A stretch of 7,461 nt of DNA from Candidatus Aminicenantes bacterium UBA4820. GTDB taxonomy: Bacteria; Acidobacteriota; UBA4820. The notes below the pieces were generated by a model. That model was not told where the DNA came from. It made no database searches and saw only the letters and a list, made by a program, of their open reading frames with translations. Both the position numbers and the translations under genes were made by a program. Position 1 is the first letter of the stretch. Each line of letters begins with the position of its first letter. Shown piece by piece: positions 1-6,785 of the stretch. The stretch spans positions 2,677 to 10,137 of the forward strand of contig DHFQ01000016.1 of assembly GCA_002402325.1 (NCBI GenBank), written 5' to 3'.

Positions 1-392
1 GGAACTATTGAAGGATTTCCATAAACGGCACAGGAAGAGGCAAAGACAACCCTGGATATATTGTTCTTAATTGCCGATTTTATGACCTTTATAGTCCCAT
101 TAACATTTACATCAAAACATTCCGAAGGGTTTTTCTCTGATTCTGGAACAGAAACCATTGCTGCTTGATGAAAAATGACTTTTGCATCCTTAAAAATTTT
201 ATTTAAAAGCTTTTCATCTCTGACATCACCAATCACCAATTCAACCTCATCTCTTACTTTACTTAAATTCTCCATTTCCCCTGATGAGAGGTTATCTATA
301 ACCGCAACTTCAAAATTCTTTTCAATGAGTAGTTCAACAATATGACTCCCTATAAATCCACATCCACCAGTAACTACCGCTTTAGGTCTCAT
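1..392 (-). CDS. NAD-dependent epimerase/dehydratase, N-terminal part (runs off window)
   Basis: The first 130 residues of an extended short-chain dehydrogenase/reductase, by my own translation; the rest lies beyond position 1. The Rossmann fold is clear. TGGCGFIGSH (residues 8-17) is the NAD-binding glycine motif, and VIDNLSSG (31-38) carries the acidic residue D33 expected to contact the NAD ribose. GDVRD (55-59), HQAA (75-78) and VNVNGT (95-100) are further family landmarks. ASSCAVYG (118-125) matches the SSSATVYG stretch of GalE, with S120 as the likely catalytic serine. The catalytic YxxxK lies outside the window. Relatives are UDP-glucose 4-epimerases and related nucleotide-sugar epimerases/dehydratases; the substrate cannot be decided from this part. 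It is probably cytoplasmic and supplies an activated sugar to the glycosyltransferases upstream. The ATG start lies 4 bases after the stop of the preceding gene, with AAAGGG 11 bases upstream. Family assignment is secure; the exact enzyme is not. Confidence 0.93.
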   Translation of the reverse strand, partial: MRPKAVVTGGCGFIGSHIVELLIEKNFEVAVIDNLSSGEMENLSKVRDEVELVIGDVRDEKLLNKIFKDAKVIFHQAAMVSVPESEKNPSECFDVNVNGTIKVIKSAIKNNISRVVFASSCAVYGNPSIV

Positions 393-396
393 AACT

Positions 397-1500
397 TTAT
401 GCACCCTTTAAAGTTTTAAATAAAGATTTACACATACGAAAATAGTAAATAAAATATAATGAGACAACGCTAATATTGTTGCCATATCTTTTTTTTAAAA
501 ACTTTTTCTCAGGAAAAAGCCAGATTAAGATCCACACTATCTTTTTGTTCAACCCCTCTATGTTAAAGAATTCCCGCTTTATTTTTTCAATGGAGTAAAA
601 GCGAGGGCTTCTTTCTCTTTCAAAATTTGGCTTTTTCTCCTCTTTTCCACTTAACCAATTTAAGAGATCTTCTGTCCATTCAACGAGATATTCAAGGTCA
701 ACTTTTTTGGCAAGCGCTCTCATTTTATCTTTATCCATTTTATCTTTGATGACAAAGAGATCCAGAAGCCAAAGGGCTCTTTTTAAATTAAAGTGACTTT
801 GAAAGGCGTGATAGATTAAATAAAGATAATTTGCTTCGGCAGAAAAACCTAAATACTGGATTTTCCCTCTTTCGTGCAAAATGAGATTTTCCTCTTTATA
901 GAAAATCTCGTCATGATGACACCTTTTATCATTCTTACCAAATCTTAGCCCATTGTGAATCTCAACCATAACATCGTTTCTGTCGGCACAAAGATAGGCA
1001 AAATCCTTTGAAAAATAATTAGCATACTTTTTTGACCGATATTGATAAAGATTATAATTCATCCTCTTGATTTCATCATTTGCCTGATGGAATTGCTCAC
1101 CATTTATTATTAAAATGTCAAGGTCGCTTGTGGGCCTTAATTCTATTTTGGGATAAAAGTTATCCTGAAGGTCGATTCCTTTCAAAATTATGGGAACTAT
1201 CCCTATATCATTCATCCTCTTTATTATCTTTTCCGCCTTAATTCTGTATGCCTTGTTCTGGCAAAAAAAAATAAGGTAGTGCTTTTTTAATATTTCTTTA
1301 ATTGATTCATCATCTATTTTCTCTGACAATTTGAAATAAAAGTATGGCAATACCCTTTCTTTGAGAAGTAGATTCATCATCTCGCTTGAAAGATTGAGTT
1401 CAGGAGATGGATTCATCAAATTTCTGAAGAAATTTCTCCACATATTGGATGTTTCATCATCAAGCGTCCACCATATTTTATTTGAACTTTTATTCTTCAT
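397..1500 (-). CDS. Nucleotidyltransferase-fold family protein (NTP_transf_5 type)
   Basis: This 367-residue protein resembles the uncharacterised nucleotidyltransferase family (Pfam NTP_transf_5) seen in polysaccharide and some peptide-modification loci. The core is residues 101-131: LKG (106-108), D110, YP (116-117), R122, then SDLDIL (125-130), where D126 and D128 are the expected metal-binding pair. EIHNGL (180-185) corresponds to the family's later acidic/His strand, and HAFQSHFNLKRALWLLD (231-247) to its helical His-containing segment. The C-terminal 45 residues are basic and hydrophobic (IVWILIWLF near 321-329, SLYFIYYF near 347-354), suggesting membrane association. An in-frame TTG start at 1527 would add nine residues. 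The ATG at 1500 is preferred because it overlaps the upstream TGA as ATGA, and the TTG has no Shine-Dalgarno sequence. Family membership and the metal pair are seen in the sequence; the reaction is unknown. Transfer of a nucleotidyl or phospho group to a sugar or lipid is inference. Confidence 0.8.
   Translation of the reverse strand: MKNKSSNKIWWTLDDETSNMWRNFFRNLMNPSPELNLSSEMMNLLLKERVLPYFYFKLSEKIDDESIKEILKKHYLIFFCQNKAYRIKAEKIIKRMNDIGIVPIILKGIDLQDNFYPKIELRPTSDLDILIINGEQFHQANDEIKRMNYNLYQYRSKKYANYFSKDFAYLCADRNDVMVEIHNGLRFGKNDKRCHHDEIFYKEENLILHERGKIQYLGFSAEANYLYLIYHAFQSHFNLKRALWLLDLFVIKDKMDKDKMRALAKKVDLEYLVEWTEDLLNWLSGKEEKKPNFERERSPRFYSIEKIKREFFNIEGLNKKIVWILIWLFPEKKFLKKRYGNNISVVSLYFIYYFRMCKSLFKTLKGA
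404..409 (-). promoter_or_regulatory. Ribosome binding site of the epimerase gene
   Basis: The minus strand reads AAAGGG, 11 bases before the ATG at 392-390. The site lies inside the last codons of the preceding gene, so ribosomes finishing that gene are well placed to reinitiate. The spacing is slightly long. Confidence 0.5.
721..747 (-). repeat. Short direct repeat inside the nucleotidyltransferase-like gene
   Basis: Two identical 12-base copies (721-732 and 736-747, AAAGATAAAATG on the minus strand) lie 15 bases apart and encode KDKM-D-KDKM near residues 252-260. It is a simple in-frame duplication in a charged, low-complexity stretch. It does not disturb the reading frame and is probably tolerated in a linker helix. 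Confidence 0.5.
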
Positions 1501-2351
1501 AGCGGCTTGTATTCTCTTATCAACCAAACATTAACTTTTTTTTGTCTCAAATCATTTGACAGGATGATAACAGAATTTATAACGAAGTAATCAAATTGCT
1601 GTTCAATCTTAAATTCATTTTCCCCTTTTTTGATTACCCATGGATTCTTCATGTTGGTAAAAAATTTGGACCTATTGTTAGTTCCGAGAACAAATCCGAA
1701 ACTTTCCTCTTCATTGGATCTTACAACAATTTTTGTCTCCTTCATTCCTGAAAGACAACCAATTGAAGTACCATAAAAAAAACTAAAGTAATAATCTAAA
1801 GGAATTTTTCCAACCCTTAAATATGATATATTACCGGCAAACCTATATAGTTCATCATCACTTTTTAGTTTTGAATAGAAAAAAAGTGGTGCAGTTTTCG
1901 GTGAATCAAGCCAGAAAGTCCTTTTCCCATCTTTATAAATTAGCGGATATTCAAACTTCCAAATTTTGCCCTTTGTCTTTTCAAGAATGAAACCTTCTGT
2001 CTTTGTAGCGCTTTTATCAAAATCTCTTCCAAACAAAGAATAGGCAATCAAAAGACGCGATGCCCCTTCAGCGTCTTTATCTATAAGAGAGTGCCCGGAA
2101 GTGGCAAGCCTGATTTTTATTCTTTCAAAAACCCCTTTCCTTCCGCATCTGTATGCCCTCATCATCGCAATTTTAAAATCCTCAATCGCAGCGTCAATTT
2201 TGCTACTGCTAAGTTCATTTTCCGCTTTTAATAAAATTGAATAGGCTCCCTGACGAAAATCGGGCGGAAATGAAAGATTAAATTTCTGCAGGTTAATAAA
2301 AATAGAAACTATTGCCAATAAAAGGCAGATAAAAAAGATTACTCTATTCAA
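1497..2351 (-). CDS. Unrecognised membrane-anchored protein of the polysaccharide locus
   Basis: I do not recognise this 284-residue protein. It begins with a short basic tip and one hydrophobic helix (about residues 4-20, VIFFICLLLAIVSIFIN) that would act as an uncleaved anchor or signal. The rest is soluble and probably on the outer side of the membrane. Residues about 33-115 look all-helical, with alternating small and hydrophobic positions (for example AYSILLKAENELSSSKIDAA), and could form two or three TPR-like helix pairs. Residues about 128-284 are rich in aromatic and beta-prone segments, consistent with a beta-sandwich. No catalytic motif is visible. The TTG start is supported by a strong AGGGGGAGA site with an 8-base spacer after GGAG. 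The gene overlaps the upstream O-antigen ligase-like gene by 8 bases and the downstream gene by 4. Its position suggests a role with the polymerase/ligase, such as glycan binding or partner recruitment; this is inference. The coding sequence looks intact. Confidence 0.75.
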   Translation of the reverse strand: MNRVIFFICLLLAIVSIFINLQKFNLSFPPDFRQGAYSILLKAENELSSSKIDAAIEDFKIAMMRAYRCGRKGVFERIKIRLATSGHSLIDKDAEGASRLLIAYSLFGRDFDKSATKTEGFILEKTKGKIWKFEYPLIYKDGKRTFWLDSPKTAPLFFYSKLKSDDELYRFAGNISYLRVGKIPLDYYFSFFYGTSIGCLSGMKETKIVVRSNEEESFGFVLGTNNRSKFFTNMKNPWVIKKGENEFKIEQQFDYFVINSVIILSNDLRQKKVNVWLIREYKPL

Positions 2352-3708
2352 GTTTTAATCTCCCCCTTATTAGTGCATAAAGAAGTAGAAATGTTGCAAC
2401 AAGAGGAATGATGTGAAAGGTCATATCAAACCATACTCTTATAAGTTCACTTATCACTGCACAACTGAGCCAGAATCCTTTATCATAACTTTTTAATAGA
2501 ACAAAATTTTGCATTAAAATAGAGATTAGTAGAATAATTGAGGCTAAAACGCCAATAAACCCCGCCTCTAAATAAATCTGAAGGTACTCATTTTCAAGAA
2601 AAACATTTCTCATCTCACGATAAATGGGCCAGTCTCTAATCTTTGCCGGAAAGACCTCTTCAAATGAGCCAATCCCATTACCAACCAAAGAAAACTCCGT
2701 AAATATGTTTGGATTCATTCTTATTCTTGCGTCGTTTTGCAATACGCCTGACTTCATAGCAAAAATAAGACCAAAGGAAATAAAGCATAGATAAAGTAAA
2801 GAGAAAATAATTGCCCTTGATTTTCTTTTTTTTAATCCTATTTGAACAAGGAAAAATGCGGGAAGTAGCAAAAGATAAAGAATGTTACCTCTTGATGAGC
2901 CGCTAAAAACGAGGGCTAACTGTAAAGCAAGCAATCCTATTATAGTAAAAGTCATACCAATCCTGTCTGAAATCTTTTTAACCTTTTTTATATTTCTCCA
3001 TATCAGGTAACAGAGTATCGGGAAGGTTAAGTTTATGAATGCTTCGCCGTGGTTGGCATTTACAAAAGGTCCAAAGGCGGTTTGTGCCCTTTCACTTTCT
3101 CTTAACCATAAAATGTGGGTTCTATGCTCAATCCCCTTTTCAACAAGTGCAATTACTCCTATCGTAAGACCTATTAAACCAACAAGAAGCCCGAGTTTCC
3201 TTAACTGCCTGTTTCCCTGATTCATCACATCTTCAAGTAAAAGTAAAAAACAGAAAAAGGAAAGTATAGCAATCAATGCTCTTAAAGTTGAAATAGGAGT
3301 TCTCGTTATTGTTAGAAATGACGGCAGTGTTGGCGTGTATCGTATAGATTCATAAGGCGCTTCAGTTTTTTCAAAGGGGTCAACTCTATATTCTTTGCTT
3401 TGAAGAAGTTCTTCTGCCTTTGCTCCATCCTCATACATTTGAATCCTGCTATTATCAAAGACTTTCCACACAGAAACGGGAATTGGAATAAGTTGAATAA
3501 CAGAGATAAGCACGAGGAAAGATACAAAAAAGGCAAACACCGAAAGTTTTCTGGGAAATTTAAAAAAGTTTTTGTTTAATAATCCGCTAATTCCAGCACC
3601 GAGAAATAAAATGACTTCACAGGTTGCAATAGCCCAATTTTCTGTGCAGTTAAAGGCAAAGGAACTAAAAAGGAAAAATATTGAAAGCACAATAAACGGT
3701 ATGTTCAT
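2344..3708 (-). CDS. O-antigen ligase / Wzy-type polysaccharide polymerase family membrane protein
   Basis: A 454-residue integral membrane protein with about 11-12 hydrophobic helices and the landmarks of the O-antigen ligase-related family (Wzy_C/WaaL type). These are FGPFVNANHGEAF (212-224), the SGSSRG turn (269-274), GNGIGSFEEVFP (343-354) and ENEYLQIYLEAGFIG (372-386). The last two match the family's large outer loop, normally G-x-G-x-x-x-F followed by HN(D/E)YLQ-x-x-x-E-x-G. Here the histidine of the HN pair is a glutamate. A hydrophilic segment (about 80-135) separates the third and fourth helices, as in many family members. Such proteins either polymerise undecaprenyl-linked repeat units or ligate a glycan to a lipid or protein acceptor on the outer face; sequence alone does not separate the two. 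The ATG overlaps the upstream TGA as ATGA. No strong Shine-Dalgarno sequence is visible, so translation probably depends on coupling. Length is normal and the gene looks intact. Confidence 0.88.
   Translation of the reverse strand: MNIPFIVLSIFFLFSSFAFNCTENWAIATCEVILFLGAGISGLLNKNFFKFPRKLSVFAFFVSFLVLISVIQLIPIPVSVWKVFDNSRIQMYEDGAKAEELLQSKEYRVDPFEKTEAPYESIRYTPTLPSFLTITRTPISTLRALIAILSFFCFLLLLEDVMNQGNRQLRKLGLLVGLIGLTIGVIALVEKGIEHRTHILWLRESERAQTAFGPFVNANHGEAFINLTFPILCYLIWRNIKKVKKISDRIGMTFTIIGLLALQLALVFSGSSRGNILYLLLLPAFFLVQIGLKKRKSRAIIFSLLYLCFISFGLIFAMKSGVLQNDARIRMNPNIFTEFSLVGNGIGSFEEVFPAKIRDWPIYREMRNVFLENEYLQIYLEAGFIGVLASIILLISILMQNFVLLKSYDKGFWLSCAVISELIRVWFDMTFHIIPLVATFLLLYALIRGRLKLE
2359..2367 (-). 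promoter_or_regulatory. Strong ribosome binding site that decides a TTG start
   Basis: The minus strand reads AGGGGGAGA. GGAG occupies 2363-2360 and is followed by an 8-base spacer and the TTG at 2351. It is the best Shine-Dalgarno match in the window and lies inside the last codons of the O-antigen ligase-like gene. It supports initiation at TTG and suggests this protein is translated efficiently on its own signal. Confidence 0.75.
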
Positions 3709-4715
3709 TTTTTCTTTGTTCTTTCAAAAATAATTCTTGGGGACTCTGGAACAAAATCTCCCTCCTCTATTTCCCTTGTGATGTTTGGAAGATTTAGATG
3801 GCTTCCATCATAGACCTCTTTGCTGAACAAACCTGAAAAAACTCCCTTTACAATCATAAAAAAGCACTTAAATCTGCAAAATAAAAAGGCTCTAACCATT
3901 TTGAAAGGATACCTCAAAAGAAATGAAAAAAGCAAAAAAATTGTATATTGAAAGATGTTTGCATAAAGCCTTTCAACCCAAATCTGGTTTCTAATTGAGA
4001 CAAAGTTCACTGTTGGATCAAAGAGTCTCTCCCTTGTCGTATCTCTATGGAAAACTTTTGCCTTTGGAATTACAACGCACTTCCAGTATTCCTTTTTTGC
4101 CCTCAACCCAATTTCGACATCTTCGTAGTAAAGAAAGAATTTTTCATGGAACAATCCTGCATCTTCAAAAAATTCTCTCTTAAATAAAATCGCATCGCCT
4201 ACAGGAAAATCAACATATTCAAAATCCTTTTGCTCCCTTGTAATGTTTTTGTTGTATCCCCTTCTTTTTGCCCTTCCTGTGAAAAGAGAAAAATCACCAC
4301 CGATTGATTGAACTCTCTTTCCATCTTCGGAAAGCGAAACAGGAACAGCCATTCCACTCTTTTTCTGAGCCTCAAGTGCAATTACAAGTCTAAATATCAA
4401 GTCTTTATCAACCTTTATATCAGGATTTAGAATAAGAAAAAATTCCGCTCCCCACAAAAGCCCCTTTCTTATCCCAACATTGTTGCAATAACCATAACCA
4501 TAATTTTTATCCATCTTAATAAAGAATTCATTTTGTAAAAGTTCCCTTTCAATGATATCTTTTGATTCATCTTCAGAGTGAGAGTCAACAATATAGACCT
4601 GCCTTTCGCCACCACCCTTCATCTCCCTTAAACTTCTTACTAATGAAAGAGTTTCTTTTGGCGACTTATAATTTACAATAACGATGCAGAGTTTGGAAAA
4701 ATCAATTTTGACCAT
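3705..4715 (-). CDS. GT2-family glycosyltransferase, rhamnosyltransferase-like (second copy)
   Basis: A 336-residue GT-A fold glycosyltransferase. Landmarks are IVIVNYKS (11-18) in the first strand, VDS (43-45) for nucleotide binding, NYGYGYCNNVGI (71-82) for the rhamnosyltransferase-type NxGxxxxxNxG motif, and LNPD (96-99) in the DxD-like metal position. GD (173-174) and YEDVEIGLR (197-205) supply the acidic catalytic-base region, followed by H223. SIRNQIW (240-246) matches the conserved RN after the core. Residues about 252-296 contain hydrophobic helices, so the enzyme is probably held at the inner face of the membrane. The usual reaction is transfer of rhamnose or another deoxysugar from a dTDP/UDP donor to a lipid-linked acceptor; the actual donor is not known. 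AGAGG lies 9 bases before the ATG. The gene overlaps the GT4 gene upstream by 14 bases. It resembles the GT2 gene at 5880-6785, sharing FTGRAK, the EDV segment and domain order, and is probably a paralogue. Confidence 0.92.
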   Translation of the reverse strand: MVKIDFSKLCIVIVNYKSPKETLSLVRSLREMKGGGERQVYIVDSHSEDESKDIIERELLQNEFFIKMDKNYGYGYCNNVGIRKGLLWGAEFFLILNPDIKVDKDLIFRLVIALEAQKKSGMAVPVSLSEDGKRVQSIGGDFSLFTGRAKRRGYNKNITREQKDFEYVDFPVGDAILFKREFFEDAGLFHEKFFLYYEDVEIGLRAKKEYWKCVVIPKAKVFHRDTTRERLFDPTVNFVSIRNQIWVERLYANIFQYTIFLLFSFLLRYPFKMVRAFLFCRFKCFFMIVKGVFSGLFSKEVYDGSHLNLPNITREIEEGDFVPESPRIIFERTKKK

Positions 4716-5883
4716 CTGAAGTTGCCTCTAAAATATCTTTTATTTTCTTTTTAATGTTTTCAAAAGAATAGTTAATTTCGACAAATTTCCTTCCCTTTTC
4801 TCCCATTTCCCAAGTAAGTTTTCTATCTTTAAGCAACTTTATACAGTGCGATGAAAATTGGTCTTCATCTCTTGCGATAAGGATTCCATTATCACCCGGC
4901 TTTATCCCTTCAGCCCCTTGAATTGTTGAAACCACAGGGATTCCAAAGGCAAGCGATTCTATGATTTTATACCTGCTTCCACCTCCTGTTAAAAGTGGAG
5001 CAATCGTGATTGTTGCCTTTGAAAAAACTTCTTCTTCCTTTTGAAATTCTCCATAAAGCAAAACAGCCTTATCCCCAATCTTTAATTTTTTTGAGTTTCT
5101 TCCCGCAACAATCAATTTAATATTTTCTACTTCTCCTTTGATTTTAGGAAAAACCCTTCTAATAAAATAACTCAATCCTTCAATATTTGGAGAATAGTTG
5201 AAATCCCCTGTAAAAAGAATTGTTCTGTTTTCAAAGTTTGGTTTAAGAAATTTATAATTATCAATGTCAATAGCATTTTCAACAACTTCAATATCAAGGT
5301 TACTTTCAATTTTTAGATGGCTTATACTATCCTCTTCTGAAACACTCATAATTTTGGTTGCTCTTCTTAGATGTTTTTTCTCAAAATGTTTTTGTTTGAT
5401 GTAATCAAGTTTATAAAGCAGTGAAATGGGAAATTTAGCATTTTGAAATCTTTTTTGCAAAACTGATGAATCAAGATTGTGTTGGTCTAAAACGACAATC
5501 CTTTTATCCTCATCTTTTAAAATTTTCATAAACCATATTGCCTCAAGAAGTAAAACTGATTGGCTATATTTTTCTGGAAGCGAGTAAAGAATCTTTTGAA
5601 AATTGTTTAAATCAAGATGTAACCCTGATGGCGGGAAAAAAGAAAATAGAGACGAGCATCTTCTTTTAATTCGTTCAGGATTTCCTCCCGATTTTTGCTT
5701 TACCAAAAAAACCTCAGAGCAATATTTTTTTGCCTCTTCTAAATCTGCATTCTTGCTAACATTAGCAATCATCACAACTTCAGTAAATGATGAAATTGCT
5801 CTCAAAATGAGATTTATTCTCTTCTCCGCTCCGACTTGAGGTGGAAAAGGGAAAAAATGAGAAAGAATAATAACTGGCTTCAT
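4702..5883 (-). CDS. GT4-family glycosyltransferase, EPS/exosortase-locus type
   Basis: A 393-residue GT-B fold, retaining glycosyltransferase. The N-terminal acceptor domain begins with a strand and a glycine loop (IILSHFFPFPPQVGAEKR, 5-22) and includes LDQHN (132-136) and VSEED (181-185). The donor domain starts near VVENAID (200-206). FTGDFNYSPN (224-233) is a hallmark of the GT4 subgroup associated with PEP-CTERM/exosortase polysaccharide loci (the TIGR03087-like sugar transferases). VAGR (259-262) follows. GGGSRYKIIESLAFGIPVVS (300-319) carries the nucleotide-binding segment, with E309 as the second glutamate of the EX7E motif; as in that subgroup, the first glutamate is replaced by glycine. 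It probably adds one sugar to a lipid-linked intermediate at the cytoplasmic membrane face. The ATG overlaps the stop of the preceding GT2 gene as ATGA, and only a weak AAAGA lies upstream, so coupling is likely. No exosortase or PEP-CTERM gene is in this window. Confidence 0.92.
   Translation of the reverse strand: MKPVIILSHFFPFPPQVGAEKRINLILRAISSFTEVVMIANVSKNADLEEAKKYCSEVFLVKQKSGGNPERIKRRCSSLFSFFPPSGLHLDLNNFQKILYSLPEKYSQSVLLLEAIWFMKILKDEDKRIVVLDQHNLDSSVLQKRFQNAKFPISLLYKLDYIKQKHFEKKHLRRATKIMSVSEEDSISHLKIESNLDIEVVENAIDIDNYKFLKPNFENRTILFTGDFNYSPNIEGLSYFIRRVFPKIKGEVENIKLIVAGRNSKKLKIGDKAVLLYGEFQKEEEVFSKATITIAPLLTGGGSRYKIIESLAFGIPVVSTIQGAEGIKPGDNGILIARDEDQFSSHCIKLLKDRKLTWEMGEKGRKFVEINYSFENIKKKIKDILEATSDGQN
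4725..4729 (-). promoter_or_regulatory. Ribosome binding site of the second GT2 gene
   Basis: The minus strand reads AGAGG, 9 bases before the ATG at 4715, within the last codons of the GT4 gene. Together with the 14-base overlap it supports the chosen start. Confidence 0.6.
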
Positions 5884-6785
5884 TGAAAAATTCTTTCACC
5901 ATCCTTTTTTAACAAGAAATCTTTTATTCCCGAAAATACCCACCCAATCTTATTCCTTCCCTCTTTTTTATGAAAAAGTAGCCATAAAAGAGATAGCCTT
6001 AAAATATTCAGGAAATAGAAAAAAAGGGAACAGGGTAGAAATAAGGCAGGCACATTTTTAAATAGGAAGATTAAATGGTTTCTAAAGTAGTAGTAAAGAT
6101 AACTTTGAGATTCAAGTTGTGTTGAGGCAGAGCCACAATGATAGATTTTTAGTTGAGGGAAAACAAAAAATTTGTATCCACTCTTTTTTAATCTCAACGA
6201 CCAATCGACATCTTCCCAGTAAAGAAAATAGATCTCATCCATTAACCCACACTCTTTAATAGCAGAAGAAGGAAAACAGAGGGTGCATCCTGTGAGATAA
6301 TCACTTTCAATTTTTTCACTATTCAATCTATCAACCTCAATTTTTGAATGTTTAGCCCTGCCCGTGAAAAAAGAAAACTCTCCCCTTCCAAACCACACGC
6401 TTTTACCCTCTTTATCCGTAATCAAAGGGGAAAAACATATTTTCTCATCTTTAATTTCTTTAATTTTATCAGTAACCTTTTCAATAAAATTAGGACAAAG
6501 TTTAACATCGTTATTAAGAACCATTATCCACAAATAGCCATCATTTATCGCTTTTATTATTCCTTCATTCATACCCTTTGCATAACCACCATTTTTTTCA
6601 AGAACAATCACTTCTTTTAGCGCATATTTACTTTTAAAGTGTTCTGCAACTTCACCATCTTCCCCATTGATTACAAGATAAGTATCTTTTAGATTCCCTT
6701 TAAATGAGTCAAGACAATCTTCAGTGATTTTTTTTTCACCATAGTGAAGAACGATAAAGGCAAGAAGATTTTCACATATATCCAA
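5880..6785 (-). CDS. GT2-family glycosyltransferase, rhamnosyltransferase-like (first copy)
   Basis: A 301-residue GT-A fold glycosyltransferase. Visible motifs are FIVLHYG (10-16), EKNGGYAKGMNEGI (63-76), LNNDV (90-94) as the metal-binding DxD-equivalent, TGC (165-167), YWEDVDWSLR (189-198) with the catalytic acidic residues, H216, and YFRN (233-236). A hydrophobic stretch at about 246-270 probably anchors it to the inner membrane face. The usual VDN of the second strand reads VIN (38-40), so the aspartate that normally helps bind the nucleotide base appears replaced by isoleucine; the sugar donor or its binding may therefore differ. The start is TTG. No ATG lies nearby in frame, GAAAGG lies 10 bases upstream, and the TTG gives a 14-base overlap with the phosphodiesterase gene. 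A run of nine adenines on the coding strand falls near residues 17-19. Substrate unknown; family assignment firm. Confidence 0.9.
   Translation of the reverse strand: MDICENLLAFIVLHYGEKKITEDCLDSFKGNLKDTYLVINGEDGEVAEHFKSKYALKEVIVLEKNGGYAKGMNEGIIKAINDGYLWIMVLNNDVKLCPNFIEKVTDKIKEIKDEKICFSPLITDKEGKSVWFGRGEFSFFTGRAKHSKIEVDRLNSEKIESDYLTGCTLCFPSSAIKECGLMDEIYFLYWEDVDWSLRLKKSGYKFFVFPQLKIYHCGSASTQLESQSYLYYYFRNHLIFLFKNVPALFLPCSLFFYFLNILRLSLLWLLFHKKEGRNKIGWVFSGIKDFLLKKDGERIFQ

Noticed and set aside
489..501. A TTTAAAA-type slippery heptamer in the zero frame (programmed -1 frameshift?)
   Set aside because: No downstream stimulatory structure is evident, the site is close to the gene end, and the zero frame already gives a complete protein. 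AT-rich composition explains it.
502..519. A 7-base-pair inverted repeat with a 4-base loop, a possible terminator hairpin
   Set aside because: The stem is almost all A-T, lies within the nucleotidyltransferase-like coding region and has no U-run placed after it in the direction of transcription. It is expected by chance at this base composition.
1501..1527. A nine-residue N-terminal extension of the nucleotidyltransferase-like gene from a TTG at 1527
   Set aside because: No Shine-Dalgarno sequence precedes that TTG, while the ATG at 1500 forms a standard ATGA overlap with the upstream stop.
3035..3220. A plus-strand open frame of 61 codons
   Set aside because: It lies antisense inside the O-antigen ligase-like gene, has no ribosome binding site or recognisable protein features, and the minus-strand frame there has clear family motifs.
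3312..3536. A minus-strand open frame of 74 codons
   Set aside because: It is an alternative frame within the O-antigen ligase-like gene, with no start signal and no family resemblance.
5603..5839. A plus-strand open frame of 78 codons
   Set aside because: It is antisense to the N-terminal domain of the GT4 gene and has no independent coding evidence.
6348..6620. A plus-strand open frame of 90 codons
   Set aside because: It is antisense to the core of the first GT2 gene, and its Phe/Ile/Asn-rich translation is the mirror of the Lys/Glu/Asp-rich coding strand.
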